From Clostridium sp. MSJ-8 (GTDB taxonomy: Bacteria; Bacillota; Clostridia; Clostridiales; Clostridiaceae), in the NCBI RefSeq assembly GCF_018918325.1, contig NZ_JAHLQH010000050.1:1-64000 (forward strand): a stretch of 64,000 nt of DNA. The letters are read 5' to 3'. How positions within the stretch are numbered: position 1 is the first letter of the stretch; each line of letters starts with the position of its first letter. Under the pieces are notes generated by a model. That model saw only the letters and a list, made by a program, of their open reading frames with translations. It did no database searches and was not told where the DNA came from. The translations under genes were made by a program, and so were the position numbers. This document shows, one piece after another, positions 48,610-58,884 of this stretch.

Positions 48610-49885
48610 TAATATTTCCTCCTAACATCTTATAATCTTCAAAGAACCCTGGGTATGACTTAGATACACATTCATAGTCTTTAATTACAATTGGTTCTTT
48701 GCATGCAGTAGCTGCTATAGCTAACATCATAGCAATTCTATGATCTTTATGACTCCATACTTCTACTCCACCTTTAAATGAATCTACTCCACGTATTACT
48801 AGAGAATCTTCGAATTCTTCTATATTGGCACCTAACTTATTAAGTTCTTCTGCAATTGCATGTAGTCTATCACACTCTTTTATTCTTAGTCTTCCTGCAT
48901 TTCTAACTTCTACTATTCCTTTTGCTAGTGCTGCTACCACTGATACTACTGGTATTATATCTGGGCATTGTGATGCATCTATTATAGTAGGATTAATCTT
49001 TCTAACCTTTCCACTAATAGCATTTCCTTCTCTTTTGAAGATAACTCCCATTCTTCTCAAAATATCTATTACTTCACTATCGCCTTGTAATGAATCTTGT
49101 TTTAAATCTAGCACATTAACTTCAGATCCTAATGCATCTGCACATAAGAAAAATGCACCTTGTGAATAATCTCCCTCTACAGTATAATCTTTGCTATGAT
49201 ACATCTGATTACCTTTTATAATAAATTCTTTATAATCATTATTTATTATTTCTATACCAAAATCCTTTAATGCTGATAATGTTAAGTCTAAATATCCCTT
49301 AGATTCTAACTCTGTTGTTATTATAATCTTAGAATCTCCATCTAATAATGGTAATGAGAATAAAAGTCCTGTAATAAATTGTGAACTTATATTTCCTTTA
49401 ACTTTAAATTCTCCTGGTTTTAACACTCCATCAACTACAAGGTCTAAAACGTCTTTTTTGTATGTATATTTTATACCTTGCACATCAAATATATCATAAT
49501 AAGTAGTTAAAGGTCTCTTACCTAGATTACCTCTTCCAACAAATCTAGTAACTCCTTCAAATACTAGGGCTATTGGAACTAAAAATCTTAAAGTTGAACC
49601 TGATTCATTACAATCTACTACTCTTTCATAATCTCTTACAACATCTATTCCTTTATAATTAATTCCTTTTACTTCTAGATAATCATCCATTTCAGTTATA
49701 ACAGCTCCTAGTGCTCTCATAGCACTAACTGTTGCAATTATATCATCTGAAAAGTCTATGTTTCTTATCTTACTTATTCCATCTCCAAGTGCAGCACAGA
49801 TAACCGCTCTATGTGCCATACTTTTTGAAGGTGGAATTTTAACTTCTCCTTTTAGTTTTGTTGGAGTAACTTTGTAGTTTCCCAT
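48587..49885 (-). CDS. aroA: EPSP synthase (3-phosphoshikimate 1-carboxyvinyltransferase)
   Basis: This 432-residue enzyme joins shikimate 3-phosphate and PEP. It shows KIPPSKSMAHRAVICAALG, ESGSTLRFLVPIAL, RPL near GKRPLTTYYD, and the C-terminal KECDRLHAIAEELNKLG and DHRIAMMLAIA segments. It is the first gene of the aro operon. I favour the ATG at 49885; the GTG four codons earlier lies in the ribosome site GGTGA, but either start is possible. DAHP synthase, dehydroquinate synthase and dehydroquinase are absent from the window. Confidence 0.95.
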   Translation of the reverse strand: MGNYKVTPTKLKGEVKIPPSKSMAHRAVICAALGDGISKIRNIDFSDDIIATVSAMRALGAVITEMDDYLEVKGINYKGIDVVRDYERVVDCNESGSTLRFLVPIALVFEGVTRFVGRGNLGKRPLTTYYDIFDVQGIKYTYKKDVLDLVVDGVLKPGEFKVKGNISSQFITGLLFSLPLLDGDSKIIITTELESKGYLDLTLSALKDFGIEIINNDYKEFIIKGNQMYHSKDYTVEGDYSQGAFFLCADALGSEVNVLDLKQDSLQGDSEVIDILRRMGVIFKREGNAISGKVRKINPTIIDASQCPDIIPVVSVVAALAKGIVEVRNAGRLRIKECDRLHAIAEELNKLGANIEEFEDSLVIRGVDSFKGGVEVWSHKDHRIAMMLAIAATACKEPIVIKDYECVSKSYPGFFEDYKMLGGNINEWHMGK

Positions 49886-49930
49886 CTTAACTTTCACCGC
49901 CTCAATTTTTTTAACATCTTTATTATGTTA

Positions 49931-49959
49931 ATCATAACTATTATGGAGATTTTTATCAA
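49931..49959 (-). promoter_or_regulatory. Promoter of the aromatic amino acid operon
   Basis: On the minus strand TTGATA (49959-49954), 17 nt and TATGAT (49936-49931). It lies about 50 nt before aroA and after the cardiolipin synthase gene. I see no T-box or trp-type leader. Confidence 0.6.
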
Positions 49960-49977
49960 GTATGATTTTACGTAACA

Positions 49978-51408
49978 TTACAAAATAGGGGAAATTAATC
50001 TCATTAACGACTCCTTTATTCTAAGTCTTCTACTTCTTTTATTATACTCTTCTAGTAATAATTCCTTTGATTCTTGTATGTCTTTATAGTATTGTTTCTC
50101 CATCTCTTCTGCTATTCTATCATCATATATAAATGCATTAACTTCAAAATTCAAGCAAAAACTTCTCATATCGAAGTTTGCACTTCCAACAGATGATACC
50201 ATTCCATCTACCACTATTGTTTTTGAATGTATAAATCCATTAGTATATCTGTATATCTTAACTCCTGCTTCTAATAATTCCCCACAATAAGCACTTGCTG
50301 CCCACTTCATAAATATATGATCAGGCTTATAAGGAATTATTATTCTAACATCTACCCCTGATAATGCTGATAATCTAAGAGCTTCTTGCATAGATAAATC
50401 TGGTACAAAATATGGTGTTTGTAAATATACAGTCTTCTTAGCATTATTAATCATCTTAACATAAGAATTCTTGATATACTCTTCATTATGGTCTGGCCCA
50501 CTAGTTAATATTTGTATTCCTATATCACCATTTGGATTTTTTTCTTTATTGTAATAATCAGAGAAATGTTCTATCTCTTCACCTGATGCATAGCACCAAT
50601 CTAAAAGAAATCTATCAGATAAGTCTCTAACAGCTTCTCCTTTTATTCTTACATGGGTATCTCTCCAATTACCTACTTTTTTATCCATACCAATATATTC
50701 ATTACCAACATTGAATCCACCAGTATAACCATATTCACCATCTATAACTACTATCTTTCTATGATTTCTGTAGTTTATACGAGTATTTATATGAGGTAAT
50801 ATTCCTGGAAAGAATATTTCAAATTTTCCTCCCTTATTAGTAAACTCCCTAAGATATCTTTTAGTTAAGGTATAAGATCCCATACTATCAACTAATAGTC
50901 TTACCTCTACACCCTCTTCAGCCTTCTTCTTTAATATATCCAAGATAGTTTTACCTAGTTTATCACGTCTCATTATATAATATTCCATATGAATATATTT
51001 TTTAGCGTTATTTAAATCCTTAATTAGTTGGTCAAATTTATCTTTACCACTAAAAAATAATTTCACTTCATTATCTATAGTATATTTTGAATCACTAGTA
51101 TTAAAGTTCATTCTAATAAGATCTATAAACTCATTGGCACTATGTTCACTTTGGTGATTTTCCCAAGTTTTAATTATCTCTTGTCGTTTACGTTTATCTA
51201 TCTTCTTTTTCTCTTTAAACAACCTCTCTCTACTAAAATTCTGACCTAATAATAAGTATATTATAAAACCTAAACCAGGTAATATAATCATTATCAAAAG
51301 CCATGCCCAAGTAGTCTGTGGTTCTTTTCTCTCAATAAAAATAAGTGAAAAACTCAATATACTATTAATTATTAATATTATTACAAATGTTAAAATTGCA
51401 AAATACAT
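49978..51408 (-). CDS. cls: Cardiolipin synthase
   Basis: This 476-residue membrane enzyme condenses two phosphatidylglycerols to cardiolipin. Two N-terminal transmembrane helices (~1-22, 33-53) with the WAWLLIMIILPGLGFIIYLLLG stretch of the family precede two phospholipase D motifs: HRKIVVIDGEYGYTGGFN and HSKTIVVDGMVSSVGSAN. The gene lies 17 nt after the large J-TPR gene and so may belong to the chaperone operon. AGGTG stands before its ATG. Confidence 0.95.
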   Translation of the reverse strand: MYFAILTFVIILIINSILSFSLIFIERKEPQTTWAWLLIMIILPGLGFIIYLLLGQNFSRERLFKEKKKIDKRKRQEIIKTWENHQSEHSANEFIDLIRMNFNTSDSKYTIDNEVKLFFSGKDKFDQLIKDLNNAKKYIHMEYYIMRRDKLGKTILDILKKKAEEGVEVRLLVDSMGSYTLTKRYLREFTNKGGKFEIFFPGILPHINTRINYRNHRKIVVIDGEYGYTGGFNVGNEYIGMDKKVGNWRDTHVRIKGEAVRDLSDRFLLDWCYASGEEIEHFSDYYNKEKNPNGDIGIQILTSGPDHNEEYIKNSYVKMINNAKKTVYLQTPYFVPDLSMQEALRLSALSGVDVRIIIPYKPDHIFMKWAASAYCGELLEAGVKIYRYTNGFIHSKTIVVDGMVSSVGSANFDMRSFCLNFEVNAFIYDDRIAEEMEKQYYKDIQESKELLLEEYNKRSRRLRIKESLMRLISPIL

Positions 51409-51425
51409 CTTTCACCTCGTATTTT

Positions 51426-54400
51426 TTATCTCTTGAATAACCTTGAAAAAAATCCTTTTTTCTTTTCTGTTTTTGTTGTTTTTTCTCCTAATGCTTCTAA
51501 TTGTATCTTTGCATTTTCATAGTTCTCATTTAGTTCTAATACTTTAAGAAAATCTATTCTAGCTTTTTTAGTATCTCCAATCTCTTTATATGCTAATCCT
51601 CTACTATAATAATAATTATATACTTCACTATCTAATTTAATAACTGCACTAAATATTGAAATAGCATTATTATAATCTCTTATTTCCATGAAAGCTAATC
51701 CAAGTCTATAATAGCTATATTCATGTTCATCATTTATATTGATAGACATTTTATAATACTTAATTGCATCTTTATATTTAGCTTGCTTAAAATAAACATC
51801 TCCAATATTTGCATATGCATAAAAGTTATTGTTATCAATTTCTATAGCGTTTTTATAATCCTCTAGTGCATCATCTAGCTTATTTAATTCTTCATATTCT
51901 ATTCCTCTATTATTATAGTACATACTCTTAGGAGTATCTGAAGCATTTATAGCCTTTGTATAACAATCTATAGCATTTTCGCGTTGTTTTAATTCACTAT
52001 ATATTCTACCTAAATTATTAAGTGCAATAGCATCATTAGAATCAAATTCTAAAACTTTATTATAATATTTAATAGCTTCATCTCTATTACCCATAATTGA
52101 TGATAATCTTGCTACATTAAAGTATCCATATTTACTGTCTGGTATATTTTCTATCTGTTTATTAAATACCTTCATAGCTTCATCATAATTTTTAAGGTCT
52201 ATATATACTTCTCCTAAGTTATCATAAGCCTCTGGTATAGTATCTTGTAGGTTTATGGCTTTATTAAAATATTCTATTGCTTCATTAGGTTGTTGAATAC
52301 ACATATATGTTAAACCTATCTGATTAAGCGCAAAATAATAATTAGGAGTTATACTTATTGCTTTTTTAAAGTCTGATAACGCTTCATTATATTTATCTTG
52401 TAACTTGTATACAAGTCCTCTATTAACATAACAATAAGCATATTCATCATCTATTGCTAATGCTTTATTGTAATATTGTATTGCTTTATCAAGTTCATCT
52501 CTCTCATAAGCAATTTCACCTAATTCATCTAACACAAAAGGATAGCTATCATTCATCTCTAGTGCCTTTTTATATTCCTCTATAGCTTCGTCTATTTTGT
52601 TCAAGTTTCTAAGAGCAATTCCTCTATCTGCATAATAATACTCATATTCATTAGGTTCTATTTCTATTGCCTTATTGAAATATTCATAAGCCTTATTATA
52701 GTCCTTTTGATCCATATATACTCTTCCTATTTCATTGTAGGTTTGAGATTGTTCTGGTGAATACTCTATAGCTTTATTAAAGTCTGACAAGGCATTCTCA
52801 AATTTTCTTTTACTTGCGTAAGCTTTTCCTCTAACGAAGTAATAATATCCATTCTCTGGTCTCATACTTACACACTTATCATATTGAGAAATTTCCCTAT
52901 CATCTCTTAAATGCTTATATACATCTCCTCTATATAAGAAATAAGACGGATCATTGTCCTTTAACTCTATAGCTTTATCATAATATTCTAAAGATGTATC
53001 ATATTCCTTCTTTACATAATATATATGTCCTATTCCTATATATATTTCACTATTTTTCTTTTCTAATTCTAATGCTGCTTTATAAGTTTCTAATGCTTCA
53101 TCATATCTATTCATTTCATATAATGCTGTACCTTTTTCACATAAGATATTTCCATTAACTATTCCTAGATCTTCTACTTTATCCATAAGATCTAAAACCT
53201 TTTGATATCTCTTGATCTTATTATATATCATAGCCTTTACTGCATAAGCATCTGAAAACTTCTCATCTATTCTTATGGCTATATCTAAAGATTTTAATCC
53301 ATCTTCGAATCTACCCATTTCACATAATACTCTTCCCTTGTTCTTATATGCATGAGCCATATTAGGATTTATCTCTATAGCTTTATCACAATTCTCTAGT
53401 GCTTCATCTAATCTACCTAACTTGCATAATAAACTACCTTTATTGTTATACATAATATCTTTTGCATAATCTTTTTCGATAGCCTTATCATAATATTTAA
53501 GTGCTTCTTGCGAATTATCCATATCATGATACAAACTAGCTAAGCAACTAAATACCTCAGCATTCTCAGGATCTAATTCTAGCGCCTTAAGTAAATATTT
53601 CAATGCTTCTTCTTGATTGCCTAAATTATATGATGTATTAGCAATATATATATTCACTTCAACATTATTAGGATCTGTCTTCTCTAGTTCTCTAGCAACT
53701 TCTAATGCTTTATCAAATTCATTATTTTCAGTATAGCATTTAGCTAATGCTAATGAAGCTCCACCTTGTTCTAACTCATCTATATAATAATTATTTATAG
53801 TTATTAATTTTTGCTTATACTCTTCATTATATGAATACATACAACATATGCTCTCATAACATTCCTTCGCTTCTTCATAATATTCTAATGCAAATGCTGT
53901 ATCTCCTATGCCTTTTATAGCAGCTAAATTAGCTTCATCTAATTCTCTTGCTCTTTTATAGTAATCATAAGAGTGCTCTATATTGCCTTCTCTAAAATTA
54001 ACCTGACCTAACAATGAATTAATAACAGAACTGCTTGAATTTTCTTTAAGTAATTCTTCTAAAAGCTCTTTAGACTCTTGAACCTTATCCACTACCAATA
54101 GATATTTAGCTTTTAGTATTCTTAGATCTTCATGATACGGAGCTATAGATAGAGCTTTATCTATATTAGTCTGTACATTATAGAAGTCTGTAGTATATAT
54201 ATAATAATCTGCATCATAATAACATCTTATACACTCATCATAATCTACACCTTCTTCTGGTATAAACAAATCATATCTTATATTAAACTTACCATTAAGG
54301 TTAGCCATTAAGAAGTTGATATAATCCTTAGGGAACTTCTCACATAACTCATTATACTTACTCTTCCAATCAAAAAAAACATCTAACATATTCCATACTT

Positions 54401-54770
54401 CATTTGGAATATAATATCTATCCATAAAAAACTCTAATAATTTATTACTTATCTCTTGTGATGTATCTATTCTAAAACATATATCTTCTTGTAATAGTTC
54501 TCTCCAGTTATCTGGTTGTATTCTCAAAAAAAAGTTATCATATAATTCTCTAACTTTATCAATAAACAAATCAGCTTCTGTCTTCTCTACTTCTACATCA
54601 TTATCTGTGTCTTCCTCGTATCTAAGAGCTTCCTCATAAGCTTCCCTTAATTTCTGAAATCCTTCAGGATCATCTTCTGGATGATATACGTTTAGTTTAT
54701 CCATATATGCATCTTTTATAACACTTTTATCTGTAGTAGGGTTAATTCCTAATATATCAAAACAATTCAT
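51426..54770 (-). CDS. Giant TPR protein with an N-terminal J-like domain
   Basis: This 1114-residue protein begins with a J-like domain (FDILGINPTTDKSVIKDAY, then HPEDDPEGFQKLREAYEEAL). The catalytic HPD of DnaJ is HPE here (residues 30-32), as also in other J-TPR proteins of this type. From ~residue 175 to ~1095 there are about two dozen tetratricopeptide repeats. The end is basic and hydrophobic, KKKGFFSRLFKR, which could touch membranes or a partner. It follows an Hsp70 gene with a single-base gap and is preceded by another TPR protein, so it is the presumed client or J-partner of that Hsp70. Its biological task is unknown. Confidence 0.75.
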   Translation of the reverse strand: MNCFDILGINPTTDKSVIKDAYMDKLNVYHPEDDPEGFQKLREAYEEALRYEEDTDNDVEVEKTEADLFIDKVRELYDNFFLRIQPDNWRELLQEDICFRIDTSQEISNKLLEFFMDRYYIPNEVWNMLDVFFDWKSKYNELCEKFPKDYINFLMANLNGKFNIRYDLFIPEEGVDYDECIRCYYDADYYIYTTDFYNVQTNIDKALSIAPYHEDLRILKAKYLLVVDKVQESKELLEELLKENSSSSVINSLLGQVNFREGNIEHSYDYYKRARELDEANLAAIKGIGDTAFALEYYEEAKECYESICCMYSYNEEYKQKLITINNYYIDELEQGGASLALAKCYTENNEFDKALEVARELEKTDPNNVEVNIYIANTSYNLGNQEEALKYLLKALELDPENAEVFSCLASLYHDMDNSQEALKYYDKAIEKDYAKDIMYNNKGSLLCKLGRLDEALENCDKAIEINPNMAHAYKNKGRVLCEMGRFEDGLKSLDIAIRIDEKFSDAYAVKAMIYNKIKRYQKVLDLMDKVEDLGIVNGNILCEKGTALYEMNRYDEALETYKAALELEKKNSEIYIGIGHIYYVKKEYDTSLEYYDKAIELKDNDPSYFLYRGDVYKHLRDDREISQYDKCVSMRPENGYYYFVRGKAYASKRKFENALSDFNKAIEYSPEQSQTYNEIGRVYMDQKDYNKAYEYFNKAIEIEPNEYEYYYADRGIALRNLNKIDEAIEEYKKALEMNDSYPFVLDELGEIAYERDELDKAIQYYNKALAIDDEYAYCYVNRGLVYKLQDKYNEALSDFKKAISITPNYYFALNQIGLTYMCIQQPNEAIEYFNKAINLQDTIPEAYDNLGEVYIDLKNYDEAMKVFNKQIENIPDSKYGYFNVARLSSIMGNRDEAIKYYNKVLEFDSNDAIALNNLGRIYSELKQRENAIDCYTKAINASDTPKSMYYNNRGIEYEELNKLDDALEDYKNAIEIDNNNFYAYANIGDVYFKQAKYKDAIKYYKMSININDEHEYSYYRLGLAFMEIRDYNNAISIFSAVIKLDSEVYNYYYSRGLAYKEIGDTKKARIDFLKVLELNENYENAKIQLEALGEKTTKTEKKKGFFSRLFKR

Positions 54771-54771
54771 A

Positions 54772-56472
54772 TTAATATTCTATCTCCCCTTCTATATCAT
54801 TCAATAGATTCTTAAGATTCTCATATTCAGTCTCTATAATTCTCTTATCTTGTTTATCTAGTGCCTCTTCGAATTTTCTTATTCCTTCATCTATAAGTCT
54901 TCTATAGTCTCCTATAGTTTCCTCATACAATCTTTCTCCTCTTTCAATTAAGTGTCTGTTAGCATCTTCATCTTTTGGATGTATCTTAATTGATTGAAGT
55001 TCTTCTAGTCTTTCTTTTACTTCTTCTTTTGACATATATCCTGGATTCTTCTCTATTATCACTGACTTCTTAACACCTGTTGCTACAACTGTTACCTCTA
55101 CTTCTAATATTCCATTTATATCATAAGTATATCTAACATCTATAGCTTGTTCCCCTTTTGGTGAAGGTGGTATAACAACTGATAATTCCCCTAAAAGTAT
55201 ATTATCCTTAGCTAATCTACTTTCACCTTGAAGAATCTCTACTGTTATTTTCTTCTGATTATCTCTAACTGTATATAATCTCTCAACTCTACTTACTGGA
55301 ATTATTGTATTTCTCTCAATTATAGGAAAGAAGTGTCCACTTTCATAATATCCTCCTGGCTTTTCTACAGAAGTATTTGTTCCTAATGTAAATGGGCACA
55401 CATCTGTTAAAACTATTTCTTTTAGTGTTTTATCTCTTTTTTTCATTGCAGCTTGTATACCTGCTCCCATTGCTACAACTTCATCAGGGTCTATATTAGT
55501 AGCTGGTAATCTTCCAAAAAGCTTACTAACAAATGTTCTTATTATAGGTAATTTAGTTCCTCCCCCTACTAATACTATAGTATCTATTTCAGATAACTTA
55601 ATTGCAGCATCACTTAATGCTCTCTCTATAGGTTTTCTAAGCCTTGATAGTAATAACTCGCATTGTTTCTCATAATCATTTATAGATATCTCAAGACTAT
55701 ATTCCTTTTCCTCTACGATAGCTTTCATCTGAACTACTCTCTCTGTACTAAAAGCTCTTTTTGCAATTTCTGCTTGTTTTCTTATAATGTTATATTCTTT
55801 ACTTCTCTCATCAGGTAATTCTATATTATTTTCTCTAGCAAATATTTCAATCAATACCTTAGTAAAATCTTCTCCACCTAAATAATTATCTCCTCCAACA
55901 GCTCTTACTTCCATTATATTTCTATATATTTCAAGTACAGACACATCAAATGTTCCTCCACCTAAGTCAAATACAAGGAATTTTGTATTTGAATTCTTCT
56001 CATGAAGTCCATAAGCAATAGCTGCTGCTGTAGGTTCATTAATAAGCCTCTCTACTTTAAGTCCTGCAAGTTCCCCTGCTCTCTTAGTTGCTCTTCTTTG
56101 AGTATCGTTAAAATAAGCCGGTACACTTATTACAGCTTCTTCTACCTCTTCTCCTAAGAATTTCTCTGCATCTTCTTTTAAACTTCTTATAATGAATGAT
56201 GACAATTCTTCTGGAAGATAATTCTTATCACCTAATTTATACTCTTTTTTACTTCCCATATTTCTCTTAAATAAAGATACTGAATCATTTGGATGAGTTA
56301 TTTGTCTCTCCTTTGCTATTTTTCCTACAAATATCTGTCCATTTTCATCTACACTAACTACTGATGGTGTTAACTTTTCTCCAAATGAATTATCTATAAC
56401 AACTACTCCATTATCTGTATAGCATGAAATCAAACTATTAGTTGTTCCTAAATCTATTCCAACAATCGCCAT
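54772..56472 (-). CDS. Hsp70-family chaperone (HscC-like)
   Basis: This 566-residue protein has a complete actin-type ATPase: VGIDLGTTNSLIS, NEPTAAAIAYGL, VFDLGGGTFDVS and IVLVGGGTKLPII. A substrate-binding beta domain follows, but the C-terminal lid is short, and the whole is about 50 residues shorter than DnaK. That length, and its place beside a J-domain TPR gene, resemble the HscC group (E. coli hscC with djlB/djlC) rather than general DnaK. The ATG shares the last base of the upstream stop (TAATG). It probably serves a dedicated client or process. Confidence 0.85.
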   Translation of the reverse strand: MAIVGIDLGTTNSLISCYTDNGVVVIDNSFGEKLTPSVVSVDENGQIFVGKIAKERQITHPNDSVSLFKRNMGSKKEYKLGDKNYLPEELSSFIIRSLKEDAEKFLGEEVEEAVISVPAYFNDTQRRATKRAGELAGLKVERLINEPTAAAIAYGLHEKNSNTKFLVFDLGGGTFDVSVLEIYRNIMEVRAVGGDNYLGGEDFTKVLIEIFARENNIELPDERSKEYNIIRKQAEIAKRAFSTERVVQMKAIVEEKEYSLEISINDYEKQCELLLSRLRKPIERALSDAAIKLSEIDTIVLVGGGTKLPIIRTFVSKLFGRLPATNIDPDEVVAMGAGIQAAMKKRDKTLKEIVLTDVCPFTLGTNTSVEKPGGYYESGHFFPIIERNTIIPVSRVERLYTVRDNQKKITVEILQGESRLAKDNILLGELSVVIPPSPKGEQAIDVRYTYDINGILEVEVTVVATGVKKSVIIEKNPGYMSKEEVKERLEELQSIKIHPKDEDANRHLIERGERLYEETIGDYRRLIDEGIRKFEEALDKQDKRIIETEYENLKNLLNDIEGEIEY

Positions 56473-57986
56473 TACTGCATTATCCCCCTCTTCTTCATAT
56501 CCATTAAATATGCTTCTACCTTTTCATGAATATTATCATTTTTTAATATAGAACTTTGTTTATTAACTTTATCTATAAAAACATCTGCTTTATCATTTAT
56601 TGTAGAATTACTAGTTATTACTTCATTAATTAAATTAATTATTGATTTATCGTTTCCTTGTTTCATATATACATACATCAATGCACAATACTTAACTAAT
56701 CCTTTTGTATCTTTAGATATTTTATTATACGTATCTATTGCTGAATCAAATAATTCCTTATCAGCTTCAATAGTACACTTAACATAATTAGATAAATCAT
56801 GATTATTATCAGATCCTAATGCCCACTCTATCCAATCAGTCGCACCTTGTAATTCTCCAGACTCTCTTAATATAATAGCCTTCTCTATACCTATTCTCTC
56901 ATCATAATTACCACTTTCTAGTGCTTCCTCTGCAACTGCAAAGGCTTCTCTATAATTCTTCATCTTCTTATATATATATATCTTGACTATATATAAATCC
57001 ACATACCATGGAGCCTTCTCTAATGCTACATTTATAACCTTTATTGCTTCTTCATATTTTTCCTTTTTAATAAGAATTCTAGCTTTTACCTTAAGCGATT
57101 CTTCTATATCATAATTCTTTTCTATAGGTTCTTCTATATATTCACTTGCTTTATCAATATCCCCTAACTTAAGATAAGTTATAGCTAAATGTATTGGTAT
57201 ACTAAGATTATTGTCATCAATTTCATAAGCCTTATTATACATATTTAGTGCTGTTTCAATATCATCATCAGCTTCCCTTAACATACCTTTTGCTATATAT
57301 AGCTTTGCATTGTTAGAATCTAATTTTAGAGCCTTATCTATATATTGTTCTGCTTCAAATTCTTTTCCCTCGTCTCTTAATATACTAGAATATAATCTAA
57401 GTCCTTCTACATTATTCGCATCTGTATTTATTTCTTCTAATATTTCCTTTGCAGCTTCTGATTCATTTAAGTTTAGTTTTGCTAAAGCTAATTGAACTTT
57501 ATCATCTATAGTTAATTGATCAAGCTTCTTCTCATACATGTCAACAATATACTTATTACACGAATTCATATATCCTACAACTTCATTCGATCTATCATAT
57601 CTATATATTTCTCTATATAATTTACCTGCTTCTTCATATTTCTCATTGCTTATAGCTGCACGTGCATAACTATTTTTAATAAGAAAATCCTGAGAATCTA
57701 ACTCATATGCTTTTTTTAAATCCTGATATCCCTTTTCTATATTTCCCTTGCTCATATATATCTTTCCTCTATATAAATAAGCATCTTTATTATCCGGATT
57801 ACCTGCAATAACACTTGTAAATATATCTATTGCCTCATTTAACTTACTTTTAGCTACAGTAATTCTTCCCTTTAATATATCAACCCTCTCGTCTTTTGTT
57901 TCTATATCATTTAGTATTTTTTCTGCTTTGTATATGTCCCTATTCTCTATAAATTCAGATATCTCACTTATCTTTTCATCAAGCAT
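56472..57986 (-). CDS. TPR-repeat protein
   Basis: This 504-residue soluble protein is built almost entirely of helical tetratricopeptide-like repeats (for example GNPDNKDAYLYRGKIYMSKG and IHLAITYLKLGDIDKASEYI). It has no signal peptide or catalytic domain. It is the first gene of the TPR/Hsp70/J-TPR operon, behind its own promoter, with AAGGAG before the ATG. It overlaps the Hsp70 start by one base, so production is coupled. It may be a scaffold or adaptor for the Hsp70. Confidence 0.75.
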   Translation of the reverse strand: MLDEKISEISEFIENRDIYKAEKILNDIETKDERVDILKGRITVAKSKLNEAIDIFTSVIAGNPDNKDAYLYRGKIYMSKGNIEKGYQDLKKAYELDSQDFLIKNSYARAAISNEKYEEAGKLYREIYRYDRSNEVVGYMNSCNKYIVDMYEKKLDQLTIDDKVQLALAKLNLNESEAAKEILEEINTDANNVEGLRLYSSILRDEGKEFEAEQYIDKALKLDSNNAKLYIAKGMLREADDDIETALNMYNKAYEIDDNNLSIPIHLAITYLKLGDIDKASEYIEEPIEKNYDIEESLKVKARILIKKEKYEEAIKVINVALEKAPWYVDLYIVKIYIYKKMKNYREAFAVAEEALESGNYDERIGIEKAIILRESGELQGATDWIEWALGSDNNHDLSNYVKCTIEADKELFDSAIDTYNKISKDTKGLVKYCALMYVYMKQGNDKSIINLINEVITSNSTINDKADVFIDKVNKQSSILKNDNIHEKVEAYLMDMKKRGIMQ

Positions 57987-58022
57987 ATCCTTACTCCTTT
58001 TATTAATAAATTTGCTAGGTAT

Positions 58023-58051
58023 ATTATCTCACAAATGTCTATTAGTATCAA
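58023..58051 (-). promoter_or_regulatory. Promoter of the TPR/Hsp70 operon
   Basis: On the minus strand TTGATA (58051-58046), 17 nt and GATAAT (58028-58023) lie about 40 nt before the first TPR gene. No CIRCE element is present, so this Hsp70 does not appear to be under HrcA. Confidence 0.6.
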
Positions 58052-58093
58052 TTATAGTAACATTACTCTTAAATATTTATAGAAATAATATAT

Positions 58094-58122
58094 TTGTTAT
58101 AATTTACTCTAATTGATATAAT
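58094..58122 (+). promoter_or_regulatory. Promoter of the 58154 HAD gene
   Basis: TTGTTA (58094-58099), 17 nt and TATAAT (58117-58122) lie on the plus strand, divergent from the TPR/Hsp70 promoter. Confidence 0.65.
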
Positions 58123-58153
58123 ATAGCTTATAAATAATTATGAGGTGATTTTG

Positions 58154-58837
58154 ATGACTAAAGCTCTTTTCTGGGATTTTCATGGCACTCTTACAACTGC
58201 AAACCATCTATGGAGCGGATCTATATACAAAGCTTTTAGTAGTATAGCTCCTAACCTTAATATTTCTCTAGACCTTTGTAGAAGTTTTACATGCAATGGA
58301 TTTACCTGGGATTCTCCTGATATAGATTATATTGATAAAATAAATGATAAATGGTGGGATACGACTCTTGATATGTTCTACAAAAAATTTATAAATTCTA
58401 ATATAGATATTAATATTGCTAAACAAGTATGTTCTATACTTCCAAGCATAATACAAGATGTTAACAACTATGAATTGTATCCTGATGCTATAGAAACTCT
58501 TAAACAAGTTATGGAAAAAGGTTATGAAAATTATCTATTGTCTAATAATTATCCAGAACTTGATGATATTATGGACAAGCTTGGATTATCACAATATTTT
58601 AATGGTTCTATTATTTCTGCCAAGGTAGGCTATGAAAAACCTAGGCCAGAAATATATGATATTGCTCTAAAGCTAGCTAACAATCCAGATACTTCTTATA
58701 TGATTGGTGATAGTTTACGAGCTGATATAGAAGGTGGACATAATGCAAAAATGAAAACTATATTAGTACATAATAACACCCCTTCTAATGCTGATTATTC
58801 TTTTAATGATTTAATTAGTATTGTATCTATTCTTTAA
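58154..58837 (+). CDS. HAD-family hydrolase
   Basis: This 227-residue protein starts TKALFWDFHGTLTT, a HAD motif I with the first Asp kept and His-Gly after it (D-F-H-G-T). It has a large helical cap, motif II as LLSNNYP, the lysine in GYEKPRPEIYD, and motif IV MIGDSLRADIEGG. A phosphatase of the phosphoglycolate or pyrophosphatase type is likely; the substrate is unknown. I choose the ATG at 58154, 7 nt after GAGGTGA, instead of the GTG within that site. Confidence 0.82.
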   Translation: MTKALFWDFHGTLTTANHLWSGSIYKAFSSIAPNLNISLDLCRSFTCNGFTWDSPDIDYIDKINDKWWDTTLDMFYKKFINSNIDINIAKQVCSILPSIIQDVNNYELYPDAIETLKQVMEKGYENYLLSNNYPELDDIMDKLGLSQYFNGSIISAKVGYEKPRPEIYDIALKLANNPDTSYMIGDSLRADIEGGHNAKMKTILVHNNTPSNADYSFNDLISIVSIL

Positions 58838-58884
58838 TTCATCAATATCAATTATTATTACTTTAAGTAAATTTCATGTAGAGC

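Noticed and set aside
49886-49977. T-box or trp-type attenuator before the aro operon
   Set aside because: Only ~50 nt separate the predicted promoter and aroA, with no terminator hairpin and no T-box consensus.
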